Source: an uncultured Clostridia bacterium
GTDB lineage: Bacteria; Bacillota; Clostridia; Christensenellales; Aristaeellaceae
Direction: 5' to 3'
Length of the DNA stretch: 64,000 nt
Assembly (NCBI GenBank): GCA_934647305.1
Contig: CAKUFI010000004.1
Location: forward strand, 1-64,000
Part shown: one piece after another, positions 16,013 through 24,571 of the stretch
How the letters are laid out: every line of letters begins with the position of its first letter
How positions within the stretch are numbered: position 1 is the first letter of the stretch
Translations under genes and position numbers: made by a program
The notes under the pieces: generated by a model
Told to the model about the DNA's origin: nothing
Seen by the model: the letters and a program-made list of their open reading frames with translations, nothing else
Databases searched by the model: none

Positions 16013-18670
16013 TCATTCCTTTCGAAGGGCGTATTCTCGAAGCGCGGTCAGGCGGCGAAACAGCGGGTCGCTCGCCGGGTCGCATTTTTGCGTGGGCAGC
16101 AGCTGGAGCGCGCCGCCCGCGTGAGTCCAGGTCACCAGGTTCACCCGGCACAGCACGGCCACGCCGCACTGGACGCACACCTCGCTCGTGCGCGCCTCCT
16201 GTGCCAGGGCACGGATGGCGTCGGCGGCGGAGGCGCCCCGTTGGGTGAGTATGCGGCGCAGCGCTACGAACAGCTCGCGCAGGCGCGCCACGTCGGGGAT
16301 TTCCTTCGCCCACAGGCAGCCCTGCTCGGGGCGTTCGCAGACCGCTTTTGCGCGGGGAAGGGCGGCGAAGGCGGCCCTGGGCGCGTCCCACAGGATCAGG
16401 CGGCGGCAGGCAAATTTCGCCTCGCCCGACGGGCACAGGCAGATCGAATTGAAGCAGGCCTGCTCCTTCGGCCAGCAGCCCACCAGCACGTCCGCGCGGT
16501 CGGTGAGCTTTTGCTCGCGCAGAAGGCTCAACAGCTCGTTTGCGCCCTGGCGCGTCACCGCGGCGATCACCGTGCCCTGCACGTCCTCGCGCAGCCAGGA
16601 AAAGGGCGCGTCCGGCGGCAGAGGTTCAGCCGGAGCGAAGATTCCTTCTACCCCCGTTAAACTATTATTATAGAGCATATCGCGCAAATAGGCGTTAAAA
16701 ACAAGTTGATATTTGCGCTCAAATCGCTCGGCGGCCTCCTCGAAGCCCTCGGGCAGCAGCTCCCTGAGCTCGTACTGCAGCGAGACCGTGTCCTTCCAGC
16801 GGTTGATCGACGGGCAGTAGATCATTTCCCGCTCGGTGCCCGCCAGCTCGCCCGCCCGCGCGCCCAGGCCGAAGCCCACCGCCCGGCGCACGCAGCCCGC
16901 CTGGGACAGCGAGGCCTGAAGCGTCGCCCCGTCCGAACCGGCGCTCCGGGCCGAATCCAGCCGCGCCCGGCACAGAAACGCCGGGGTGAGGTTGCCGTAG
17001 CCGGTGGGCTGCAGCAGGGACAGCGACTCGACCGCCCGCCGCTCGGCAGCCTCCACGCCCTTTCGGCGCGCGCGGTACAGGTCCTGCCGGTCGATCAGGC
17101 GGTTCGCCTTTTCGGTCAGCTCCTCCCGCAGTGCGGGTAGCGTGTCGCGCGGCTCGCCGTCCTCCAGCATCGCGAAAAACGCCTCGTCGGCCACGGCGTG
17201 CTCCAGCGCCAGGTGTGCGGCGCGCTCCATGTCCTCGCGCAGGTCGCGCTCCAGTTCCCGCAGGCCGTCCGCCTGCGCCCGCTGCATTTCCTCGTCGGAC
17301 AGCAGCGTCAGCGGCAGCTCCAGGTCGTACTCGGCCTCGGGAATGTAGTCCTCGGGGCGGGTGTGCTCCCGCAGGTACGCGTCCAGCCGCTCGATCAGCT
17401 CGGGCACGTGCTTTTCCTCGATCGTCAGACCCGCCGCCTGCCTGTGCCCGCCGAAACGGATCATCAGGTCGGCGCAGGTGCACAGCGCCGCGTAGATGTC
17501 CACCGCCGGGATGCTGCGGCAGGAGCCGGTGCAGACGCCGTTTTCGGCCGAGAGCAGGATGGTCGGGTAGTGATACTCGCTCACCAGGCGCGACGCGGCC
17601 AGGCCGATCACGCCGCTGTTCCAGCCCTCGCCCTTGAGCAGCAGGATTTTGTGCGCCAGCAGGTCGTAATGCGTCATCAGGGCGTGCGCCTCCTCGACGA
17701 TGCGCTTTTCGACCTGCTTGCGTTCGGTGTTCTCGTCCTCAAGCTCCTGCGCAATGCGGTTGAGTTCGCCGGTTTCGGTGCCGGTAAGCAGGCTGAGCGC
17801 CCGGCGCGCGTCGCCCAGCCGTCCGCTGGCGTTGAGCCGCGGCCCCAGCTGAAAGCCAATATTGCCCGCCGAGATCGTCCGCCCCCTGAGCCCCGCGGAG
17901 TGAATCAGCGCCTGAAGCCCCGGCCGGGGATGCTCGTTGATCGCCTGAAGCCCCAGAAAGACCAGCACCCGGTTCTCATCGACCAGCGGCACGATGTCCG
18001 CCACCGTCGCCAGCGCCGCCAGGTCGAGGAAGCGGCTCGCCGTCTCCCAGCCCAAAAGCGCGCAGCTCAGCTTGAACGCCACGCCCGCCCCGCACAGGTA
18101 TCCAAAAGGATATCCCTTGAGCAGCGGGTTGACCACCGGGCACTCGGGTAAAAGGTCGCCCGGGCGGTGGTGGTCGGTCACGATCACGTCCAGCCCCAGC
18201 TCCTTCGCCAGCGCCACTTCCTTCGCACAGCTGATGCCGCAGTCCACCGTGACCAGCAGCGCCCGCTTTTCCGGGCAGCCGGCCTCCCGGGCGATCTCGC
18301 GCACAGCCGCCTCGTTCAGGCCATAGCCCTCCCTGTGCCGCGAGGGAATGTAGGTGCGCGCGTCCATGCCGAACAGCACGAGCGCCTGACTGAGTATCGC
18401 GCAGGCGCTCACGCCGTCCACGTCGTAGTCGCCATAGACCCAGACCGGGCGCATTTCGTCCTGCGTCGTGCGGATCAGCGCGACCGCCTCAGCCATGTCC
18501 GAAAGCAGCATCGGGTCGTGCAGCTGCTCGCGGGCGGGGTGCAGGAAGCGCTCGGCTTCCTCCGCGCTCGATATACCGCGTCGAACCAGCAGCTCGTGCA
18601 TCAGCTCGCTCATGCCCTCGCTCCGCGCCCAGGAAGCAGCCGCCTCGCCGCGCTGTGTCTTTCGTCTCAT
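16013..18670 (-). CDS. recJ: Single-stranded-DNA exonuclease RecJ
   Basis: This 5'-3' ssDNA exonuclease acts in recombination and mismatch repair. DHH-family motifs are visible: YGDYDVDGVSACAIL near residue 70, VTVDCGISC, VTDHHRPGDLLPECPVVNP and the DHHA1 motif RFGGHRQAAGLTIEE. The protein is 885 residues, longer than compact RecJ (about 560-780). The extra length comes from a C-terminal domain and an arginine/glutamate-rich helical insertion around residues 470-560. I chose ATG 18670 (MRRKTQRGEA) with GGGAGG upstream over the longer start at 18718. Confidence 0.92.
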   Translation of the reverse strand: MRRKTQRGEAAASWARSEGMSELMHELLVRRGISSAEEAERFLHPAREQLHDPMLLSDMAEAVALIRTTQDEMRPVWVYGDYDVDGVSACAILSQALVLFGMDARTYIPSRHREGYGLNEAAVREIAREAGCPEKRALLVTVDCGISCAKEVALAKELGLDVIVTDHHRPGDLLPECPVVNPLLKGYPFGYLCGAGVAFKLSCALLGWETASRFLDLAALATVADIVPLVDENRVLVFLGLQAINEHPRPGLQALIHSAGLRGRTISAGNIGFQLGPRLNASGRLGDARRALSLLTGTETGELNRIAQELEDENTERKQVEKRIVEEAHALMTHYDLLAHKILLLKGEGWNSGVIGLAASRLVSEYHYPTILLSAENGVCTGSCRSIPAVDIYAALCTCADLMIRFGGHRQAAGLTIEEKHVPELIERLDAYLREHTRPEDYIPEAEYDLELPLTLLSDEEMQRAQADGLRELERDLREDMERAAHLALEHAVADEAFFAMLEDGEPRDTLPALREELTEKANRLIDRQDLYRARRKGVEAAERRAVESLSLLQPTGYGNLTPAFLCRARLDSARSAGSDGATLQASLSQAGCVRRAVGFGLGARAGELAGTEREMIYCPSINRWKDTVSLQYELRELLPEGFEEAAERFERKYQLVFNAYLRDMLYNNSLTGVEGIFAPAEPLPPDAPFSWLREDVQGTVIAAVTRQGANELLSLLREQKLTDRADVLVGCWPKEQACFNSICLCPSGEAKFACRRLILWDAPRAAFAALPRAKAVCERPEQGCLWAKEIPDVARLRELFVALRRILTQRGASAADAIRALAQEARTSEVCVQCGVAVLCRVNLVTWTHAGGALQLLPTQKCDPASDPLFRRLTALREYALRKE

Positions 18671-18702
18671 GAACCTGCGCCTCCCGCGAAAAAAACTGGA
18701 AA

Positions 18703-18731
18703 GGACAGTCCTCCACATGGGAAGACTGTCC
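18703..18731. other. Hairpin between secF and recJ
   Basis: GGACAGTC (18703-18710) pairs with GACTGTCC (18724-18731). No T-tract follows, so it may be a processing or attenuation hairpin in the secF-recJ gap rather than a terminator. Confidence 0.4.
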
Positions 18732-18788
18732 CGAAAGTATCTGGAATGTGCCTTATTCGGGCAGTCCGTCGTCGTTTCGACCGCCTGC

Positions 18789-19739
18789 TCAGGCCTTCTT
18801 GGCGCTCTTCTTGGCCTTGTTGCCCTTGAACAGGTTCTTCAGGCCGTCGAAGGTGCCCTTGTCCATCCAGCTGGCCCAGAACTGGCCGCTGAGGAACACG
18901 GAGGAGTACACGCCGGCCAGCATGCCCACGATCAGCGGGAACACGAACTCCTTGATGGAGGACACGCCCATGATGTAGAGCACGACCAGGGTGACGAGGG
19001 TGGTGATGGTGGTGTTGACGGTGCGGGAGAAGGTCTGCGCGACCGACGCGCCCACCAGATCCGCGTGGGTGCCGGTCTTGTAGGCCAGCAGCTTCTTGTT
19101 CTCACGGATGCGGTCGAAGATGATGATGGTGTTGTTGATCGAGTAGCCGATGATGGTCAGCAGCGCCGCGATGAACGAGGTATTGACCTGATACGCGCCG
19201 CGCGCGAACGTCATGAAGGCGCACATGATCAGGATGTCGTGCGCCAGGGCAAGGAGAGCCGCCAGGCCGCTGGTGAAGTCGAAGCGGATGGCGATGTAGA
19301 TCAGCAGGCAGACGAACACGATCAGGCAGGCCTTGACGGCGTTGTTGATCAGGTCGCGGCCGGCCACGGCACCGACGGTGTCGGTGGTGTAGTAGGTCAG
19401 GTTGGGATAGGTCTTCTTGAGCTCATCCTCGAACACGGCGCGCATGTTCTCGGCCTCGGAGCCCAGATCCTTGGCGCGCACCTCGAGCTGAGTCTCCTCG
19501 GCGCTGGTGCCGGTCTTGGCGATCTGCGCTTCCTTGATGCCGGCAGTGGCGAGCGCGCTCTCCACGACGGAAACGTCAAAGTCCTCGCCCACCTTGTAGG
19601 TGAACAGAGAGCCGCCGGTGAAGTCGATACCCAGGTTCATCCCCGCGCCGAAAATGGTCATGACCAGCGCGACGGCGATGATGACCAGCGGGATGGCGCG
19701 AAGCAGCTTGTTGTGGCCGCTGAACAGATTGCTTTTCAT
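18789..19739 (-). CDS. secF: Protein translocase subunit SecF
   Basis: This accessory subunit of the Sec translocase uses the proton gradient to aid export. The 316 residues include six membrane segments, the extracytoplasmic loop and the motifs GIDFTGGSLFTYKV, GYSINNTIIIFDRIREN and SRTVNTTITTLVTLVVLYIMG. It lies 15 bases after secD. The C-terminus is a lysine-rich tail. The secDF pair followed by recJ and relA is a conserved Clostridia cluster. Confidence 0.95.
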   Translation of the reverse strand: MKSNLFSGHNKLLRAIPLVIIAVALVMTIFGAGMNLGIDFTGGSLFTYKVGEDFDVSVVESALATAGIKEAQIAKTGTSAEETQLEVRAKDLGSEAENMRAVFEDELKKTYPNLTYYTTDTVGAVAGRDLINNAVKACLIVFVCLLIYIAIRFDFTSGLAALLALAHDILIMCAFMTFARGAYQVNTSFIAALLTIIGYSINNTIIIFDRIRENKKLLAYKTGTHADLVGASVAQTFSRTVNTTITTLVTLVVLYIMGVSSIKEFVFPLIVGMLAGVYSSVFLSGQFWASWMDKGTFDGLKNLFKGNKAKKSAKKA

Positions 19740-19754
19740 GTGCTGCTTCCTCCT

Positions 19755-20990
19755 TTAGCGAGAATAGAGTTTCAGGTTGTTCTTGCCGATGCCCAGGCGC
19801 ACCAGGTGCTTGAGCAGGAAGCGGGTGACGAACACGGAGGAAATCATCGAGGCGATGACGCCGATGAGCAGGGTCATGGCGAAGCCCTTGATGGAGCCCG
19901 TGCCGAAGTACAGCAGCACGCAGCCGGCGATGATGGTGGTCACGTTGGAGTCGATGATCGAGGACAGGGCGTTCTTGTAGCCGCGGTTCACCGCCGCCTC
20001 GAGCGAACGGCCGCCCTTGAGCTCCTCGCGGAAGCGCTCGAAGATGATGACGTTGCCGTCCACGGCCATGCCGATGCCCAGGAGGATACCGGCGATGCCG
20101 GGCAGGGTCAGCTGCACGCCGGGCACCAGGCACACCGCGTACATCACGATCAGCGTGTAGATGCACAGCGCCATCACGGAGATCACGCCGGGCAGGCGGT
20201 ACATGACGATCATGAACAGCGCCACCAGGATCAGGCCGATGATGCCGGCCTTGAGCGAGGTGCTCAGCGCGTCGATGCCCAGCGTTGCGGACACGGCGCT
20301 CGAGGAGTCCAGAGTGATGTCCAGGGGCAGCGCGCCGGACATGATGAGGTTGGCCAGCGTCTGCGCTTCCTCGATCGTGGAGGAGCCGGAGATCATGCCG
20401 GAGCCCTCGGTGATGGCGGACTGCACGGTCGGCGTGGAGATGTTCTCGCCGTCGAGCTGGATGGAGATGGTCTTGCCGATGTTCTCGGTGGTGGCCTTGG
20501 CGAAGGACTCGGTGGCCTCGTCGTTCATCTTGAACATGACCACGGGCTTGTTGTTTTCGTCATAGGCGGGATAGGCCTCGACGATCTGGCTGCCCTCGAC
20601 CACGACGTTGCCGTCGGGATCGACGAAGGTCAGATGCGCGGGGGTGCCCACGATGTTCAGGATTTCGTTGGGGTCGCTGACGTCCGGAATCTCAATGCGG
20701 ATGCGGTCGTCGCCCTGACGGGTGATGGTGGCCTCGGTGTAGCCCTCATTGGTCAGACGGGTGCGCATGATCGTGACGGTGGCGTCCATCTGCGCGTCGA
20801 AATCCTCGGCGCTCGTGTCGCCCAGATAGACGGCGTAGATACCGCCGCGCAGATCCAGGCCCAGCGATACAGAATCGCCGACCGACTTGAAGATGTACTT
20901 GCCGACGTGCATGCCGTTGACGGCCAGCAGGCCGATCAGCACGATCAGCAGCAGGGTGACGCCCAGTGTGACCAGACTCTTTACCTTCAT
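19755..20990 (-). CDS. secD: Protein translocase subunit SecD
   Basis: SecD partners with SecF at the Sec translocon. The 411-residue protein has an N-terminal membrane segment, the DLRGGIYAVYLG motif, the P1 extracytoplasmic domain and C-terminal helices with GIAGILLGIGMAVDGNVIIFERFREEL. The start is taken as ATG 20990 (MKVKSLVTLG), preceded by GGGAGGAAT. The longer reading to 21143 crosses the promoter and is rejected. It is the first gene of the long minus-strand run. Confidence 0.95.
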   Translation of the reverse strand: MKVKSLVTLGVTLLLIVLIGLLAVNGMHVGKYIFKSVGDSVSLGLDLRGGIYAVYLGDTSAEDFDAQMDATVTIMRTRLTNEGYTEATITRQGDDRIRIEIPDVSDPNEILNIVGTPAHLTFVDPDGNVVVEGSQIVEAYPAYDENNKPVVMFKMNDEATESFAKATTENIGKTISIQLDGENISTPTVQSAITEGSGMISGSSTIEEAQTLANLIMSGALPLDITLDSSSAVSATLGIDALSTSLKAGIIGLILVALFMIVMYRLPGVISVMALCIYTLIVMYAVCLVPGVQLTLPGIAGILLGIGMAVDGNVIIFERFREELKGGRSLEAAVNRGYKNALSSIIDSNVTTIIAGCVLLYFGTGSIKGFAMTLLIGVIASMISSVFVTRFLLKHLVRLGIGKNNLKLYSR

Positions 20991-21045
20991 GTTCTCAAAT
21001 TCCTCCCTCGCCATGGCACCGCTTGGCAGGCGATGCACAACAAGT

Positions 21046-21089
21046 ATTATACAATTCTGTATTATACAATAGGATACGCAATTCGTCAA
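21046..21089 (-). promoter_or_regulatory. Promoter of the secD-secF run
   Basis: On the minus strand TTGACG (21084-21089) and TATAAT (21061-21066) are 17 bases apart. A second TATAAT occurs at 21046-21051 inside a 15-base tandem duplication (TTGTATAATACAGAA-like), so two start sites are possible. Confidence 0.8.
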
Positions 21090-21157
21090 TACGCGTTCGC
21101 ATAATTTCTTAACAGGACTTTGCCATACAGAACGAAAATACACGCGCGTATATTTTC

Positions 21158-22045
21158 CTAGTAGAAGAACCCCTCGGCCCGAAGCGCCCGCAGAAAGTCA
21201 TGAAGGCGCGCCCCCTCGGTCTCAAAGGGCAGCGTGAACGCGAAGCCGATTTCCCCTTCTGTCGAGGCGTGCACGCGCTCCCGGAGCGTCTCGATCGGCT
21301 GACCGCTGCGGTAATAGTCGGCCAGGTAGTCCTCCACGCCGTATGCCTCGAACGGCACGCCCCGCGCCGCCTCGAAGGCACATTCAAGCGCCGCCTCGCG
21401 CGTGAGCTTCGCCGATACGCCCAGGGCGTCAAACTGGATCTCCACGTCGCACAGCCCCTTCACCGCGATCACCGGGATCGGCCAGGCCTCGCGCGCCCAC
21501 TGCCCGTCTTTCTGCCGGTGATAGTGGCCGCCGTACCAGCCGCATTCGACCCTCTCCCCGGAAAGCGCCCGCAGCAGCTCGTCCCGCCGGCGCTCCAGCC
21601 GCCCGTACAGCGCGTCGAGCCGCTCAAGATCCCGCGGCGAAGGGGTCTCCAGCAGCGCGTGCAGCGCGCCCAGCAGCTCGCGTTCGGCGGGCAGCCAGTC
21701 GATTTCGTCCAGCTCGTCTGCCCCCAGCCACCGCCCCTCGAGCGCCTCCCTCAGCACGATCTCGCCCTCGCGCAGCGCGCAGGCAAAGCAGTCCATGCTC
21801 AGGTGAAAGCCCGGATAGTCGTACTCGATCGTCCCGAGCAGCTCAAGCGGCTCGACCGTGACCGAAAGCTCCTCGCGAATTTCCCGCACCAGCGCCTGAC
21901 GCGCCGTCTCGCCCGGCTCAATCTTGCCGCCCGGGAATTCCCAGCGCCCCCTGAACTCGCCGTAGCCCCTCGCCGTGGCGAACACCTTTGCCGGCCGCTC
22001 CGCCGCGTCGCAGATCACCGCAGCCGCCACCCTGACCGTCTTCAT
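21158..22045 (-). CDS. Nudix (MutT-like) hydrolase fused to an unknown C-terminal domain
   Basis: The N-terminal 130 residues are a Nudix hydrolase. The Nudix box is GGKIEPGETARQALVREIREE, followed by the IEYDYPGFHLSMDCF and WLGADELDEIDWLPAE segments typical of MutT/8-oxo-dGTP diphosphatases. After a charged helical linker (about 135-165), 130 further residues form a domain I do not recognise (CGWYGGHYHRQ, GLCDVEIQFDALGVSAKL, GEIGFAFTLPFETEGA). The start ATG 22045 has GGAGGG upstream. Its function may be nucleotide-pool sanitation with an added specificity or regulatory domain; the latter is inference. Confidence 0.82.
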   Translation of the reverse strand: MKTVRVAAAVICDAAERPAKVFATARGYGEFRGRWEFPGGKIEPGETARQALVREIREELSVTVEPLELLGTIEYDYPGFHLSMDCFACALREGEIVLREALEGRWLGADELDEIDWLPAERELLGALHALLETPSPRDLERLDALYGRLERRRDELLRALSGERVECGWYGGHYHRQKDGQWAREAWPIPVIAVKGLCDVEIQFDALGVSAKLTREAALECAFEAARGVPFEAYGVEDYLADYYRSGQPIETLRERVHASTEGEIGFAFTLPFETEGARLHDFLRALRAEGFFY

Positions 22046-22174
22046 CCTCGCATCCCTCCGCATCAAAGCATGCCTTCATTATACCACACATTGCGCCCTA
22101 CAGCCAGCCGCCGATCGCCTGTTCGCGCGTTCAGACGATTTTTTCCCGGGCGCAACGGGCACTTTACCTGGGGG

Positions 22175-22228
22175 TGCTATAAAAAAGAAGGCGTGTTTCA
22201 GGCCGGTTTCAGGTCTGTGTGCGATAAT
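22175..22228 (+). promoter_or_regulatory. Promoter region of the two-component genes with an 11-bp-phased direct repeat
   Basis: GTTTCAGG occurs at 22195-22202 and again at 22206-22213, an 11-base period like OmpR/PhoB-type binding sites. TGC-extended GATAAT follows at 22220-22228. Another TGC-TATAAA lies at 22175-22183. The arrangement suggests binding by the downstream response regulator; this is inference. Confidence 0.5.
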
Positions 22229-22262
22229 CTGCCTGAATCAGGTGAATCGGAGGTCGACGGAT

Positions 22263-22940
22263 ATGCGGATACTGATTGCGGAGGACGAGGTCTCCATCGC
22301 GAAGGCGCTCAAGGTGCTGCTGGAGAAAAACAAGTACTCGGTCACGATGGTACATAATGGAAACGACGCGCTGGATCACATGCTCTCGGGCGAGTACGAT
22401 GCGCTGGTGCTGGACATCATGATGCCCGGCATGGACGGCGTGGAGGCACTTCGGGAGGCGCGCAGGCAGGGAATCAAAACCCCCGCGCTGTTTCTGACCG
22501 CCAAAAGCGAGGTCGAGGACCGGGTGGCGGGCCTGGACGCGGGCGCGGACGACTACCTGCCCAAGCCCTTTGCCACCAGCGAGCTGCTGGCGCGCGTGCG
22601 GGCGCTGGTGCGGCGCAGCGATTCCTACGCGCCCACGGTGCTCTCCTTCGGCAACGCGGCGCTGAACTGCAGCACGTATACCCTCTCCTGCGGCGGCGAG
22701 GGCGTGCGCCTGAACAACAAGGAGTATCAGCTGATGGAGCTGTTCATGCGCCACCCGCGCCAGGTGTTCTCGACCGACCACCTGATGAGCCGCGTCTGGG
22801 GCCTGGATTCCGAGGCGGATATCGACGTGGTCTGGACGTACATCGGCTTCCTGCGCAAAAAGCTCCGGCAGCTGGGCGCGCGCGTGGAGATTCAGACGAT
22901 TCGGGGCGCGGGCTACGCGCTGGAGGAAACGGCATGCTGA
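22263..22940 (+). CDS. OmpR/PhoB-family response regulator
   Basis: This is a 225-residue DNA-binding response regulator. The receiver domain has the acidic pair ED near residue 8, phospho-acceptor D51 in VLDIMMPGMDG and lysine K102 in YLPKPF. The C-terminal winged helix includes LNNKEYQLMELFMRHP and WTYIGFLRKKLRQLG and ends at IRGAGYALEE. GGAGG precedes the ATG at 22263. The end overlaps the histidine-kinase start by 7 bases. The signal is unknown. Confidence 0.93.
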   Translation: MRILIAEDEVSIAKALKVLLEKNKYSVTMVHNGNDALDHMLSGEYDALVLDIMMPGMDGVEALREARRQGIKTPALFLTAKSEVEDRVAGLDAGADDYLPKPFATSELLARVRALVRRSDSYAPTVLSFGNAALNCSTYTLSCGGEGVRLNNKEYQLMELFMRHPRQVFSTDHLMSRVWGLDSEADIDVVWTYIGFLRKKLRQLGARVEIQTIRGAGYALEETAC

Positions 22941-24142
22941 AGAAAATGCGTTGGCGCTTTATCGGCGCGGCGATGGCGGCCTTTTCGGCGGTCATCCTGA
23001 CGCTTTTGTGCCTGGTGAACCTGCTCAACTACCGCACGGTCATTTCCCAGCAGGACGACACGCTGCGCATGCTGGCCCGGCGGGAAACCGAGCCTGCCCC
23101 GCCCGAGGCCCGGGAGGACCGGCACGGCCGCTTTTCGCCCGAGATGCAGTACATGCTGCGCTTTTTCACCGTCTACTGCGACGCGGAGGGTCAGGTGCAG
23201 AAGGTCAACCAGGATCACATCGCCTCGATCACCGAGGACGAGGCCGCCCAGTACGCCGCCCGCGCGCTGGCCAGGGGCGGTGAAAGCGGCTCCTTCGGCG
23301 GCTATCGTTACCTCAGGCTGGCTACGCAGGAGGGCAGCGTGCTGATCTTCCTGAACTCCGAGCGGGAAATCAGCGCCGTCCGGTCGCTGCTGACCGTGAC
23401 CGCGCTGACCGCCGCGGGCAGTCTGCTGATCGTGTTCGGCCTGATCTGCGCGCTCTCCCGCCGCGCCATCATGCCTTATATCCGCAATCTCGAGGCGCAG
23501 AAGCGCTTCATCACCGACGCGAGTCACGAGCTCAAGACCCCGCTGACCTCCATCTCGGCCAGCGCGGACGTGCTCGCACTGGAGCATGAGGACGACGAAT
23601 GGGTGAAGAACATCCAGTCCCAGTGCGGACGTCTCTCCCGGCTGATCGCCAATCTGGTGACGCTTTCCCGGCTGGACGAGGAGAATCCCTTTCCGGAGCG
23701 CGCCCAGTTTTCGCTCAGCGACGCGGTCTGGGAGATTGCGGAGCCGTTTTCCGCGCTCGCCCGCGCGAAGGGCAAGACCTATGAGCAGCACATTGAGGAC
23801 GGCCTGACCATGACGGGCGACCGGGCCGCCGTGCAGCAGATGACCTCGATCCTGCTCGACAATGCGGTCAAGTACGCCGACGAGGGCGGCGCGATCTGCC
23901 TGGACGTGCACCGCGACCGAAAGAAGCTCGAAATCGAGGTCTACAATACCTATCAGGACGCGCAGTCGATCGACCTTTCCCGCCTGTTCGACCGGTTCTA
24001 CCGCCCGGACAGCTCTCACAGCCGCAAGACCGGCGGCACGGGCATCGGCCTGTCCATCGCCCAGGCGACCGCGCAGGCGCACGGCGGAACGATCTCCGTG
24101 CAGGCCACGAACGGCGGCATGCTGTTCCGGGTGAAAATATAG
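22934..24142 (+). CDS. Sensor histidine kinase paired with the OmpR-type regulator
   Basis: This is a 402-residue membrane kinase with two transmembrane segments (about 11-32 and 150-175) flanking an extracytoplasmic sensor region of about 115 residues. The H-box is TDASHELKTPLTS with phospho-accepting H198, followed by the N-box (LLDNAVKYAD), G1 (YNTYQDAQSIDLSRLFDRFYR, degenerate) and G2 (GGTGIGLSIAQA). HAMP is not obvious between TM2 and the H-box. It phosphorylates the regulator encoded immediately upstream, with which it overlaps. Confidence 0.92.
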   Translation: MLKKMRWRFIGAAMAAFSAVILTLLCLVNLLNYRTVISQQDDTLRMLARRETEPAPPEAREDRHGRFSPEMQYMLRFFTVYCDAEGQVQKVNQDHIASITEDEAAQYAARALARGGESGSFGGYRYLRLATQEGSVLIFLNSEREISAVRSLLTVTALTAAGSLLIVFGLICALSRRAIMPYIRNLEAQKRFITDASHELKTPLTSISASADVLALEHEDDEWVKNIQSQCGRLSRLIANLVTLSRLDEENPFPERAQFSLSDAVWEIAEPFSALARAKGKTYEQHIEDGLTMTGDRAAVQQMTSILLDNAVKYADEGGAICLDVHRDRKKLEIEVYNTYQDAQSIDLSRLFDRFYRPDSSHSRKTGGTGIGLSIAQATAQAHGGTISVQATNGGMLFRVKI

Positions 24143-24571
24143 GGAAGTAATCTGTCATGAAACACAGGGAAAGGGTCACCGTACCGGACAATTTTGCTCG
24201 GAGGCATGGGACGCGATCTCGCGCTATATCTATGCGGGCATTCAGGGCGGTTCGATTATGAAAAACCGGATGAACGCCGAAAACACGATGATAACCTGCC
24301 GGCAGGCTGAGCCTGCACCCGGCTGCTGCCGGTCGGCAGTGCCGACAGCCACTTGCTGCCGCGGAATAGAACACGAAATTGGGGACCATAAATTCAAGTC
24401 CCCAATTTCTTCGGTTTTCCGGGATTCCCCGGAAAACTCCTTTCGGCGTTGCCGGTCGGAAGTGCTGAGCCCGCCCCGGCTGCTGCCGCGGAATAGAACA
24501 CGAAACCAGCCGCCATCGAGTGGAGCGGCTGGTTTCTTCGAAATTCGCTGAAAAACGCATGTCGCCGCTGT
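24143..24571. repeat. Intergenic stretch with palindromic repeats
   Basis: The first 140 bases show no recognisable gene. From 24296 come GGCAGGCTGAGCCTGC, a GGTCGGCAGTGCCGAC palindrome and variable-stem hairpin 24375-24386 with 24398-24409. Then come the GTTTTCCGGG/CCCGGAAAAC hairpin (about 24414-24437) and a second variable-stem hairpin, GAAACCAGCCGC (24502-24513) with 24525-24536. The units are in the opposite orientation to those at 2.6 and 13.6 kb and end 35 bases before the stop of the next minus-strand gene. Confidence 0.85.

Noticed and set aside
13456..16248. Long plus-strand open frame opposite relA
   Set aside because: The relA protein on the other strand is clearly real over its full length, and the antisense translation is low-complexity with no motif.
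18468..21104. Long plus-strand open frame opposite secD and secF
   Set aside because: SecD and SecF are unmistakable on the minus strand; the shadow has no domain.
24143..24290. Small gene or RNA after the histidine kinase
   Set aside because: Short frames here lack ribosome-binding sites and no convincing promoter-terminator pair was found.
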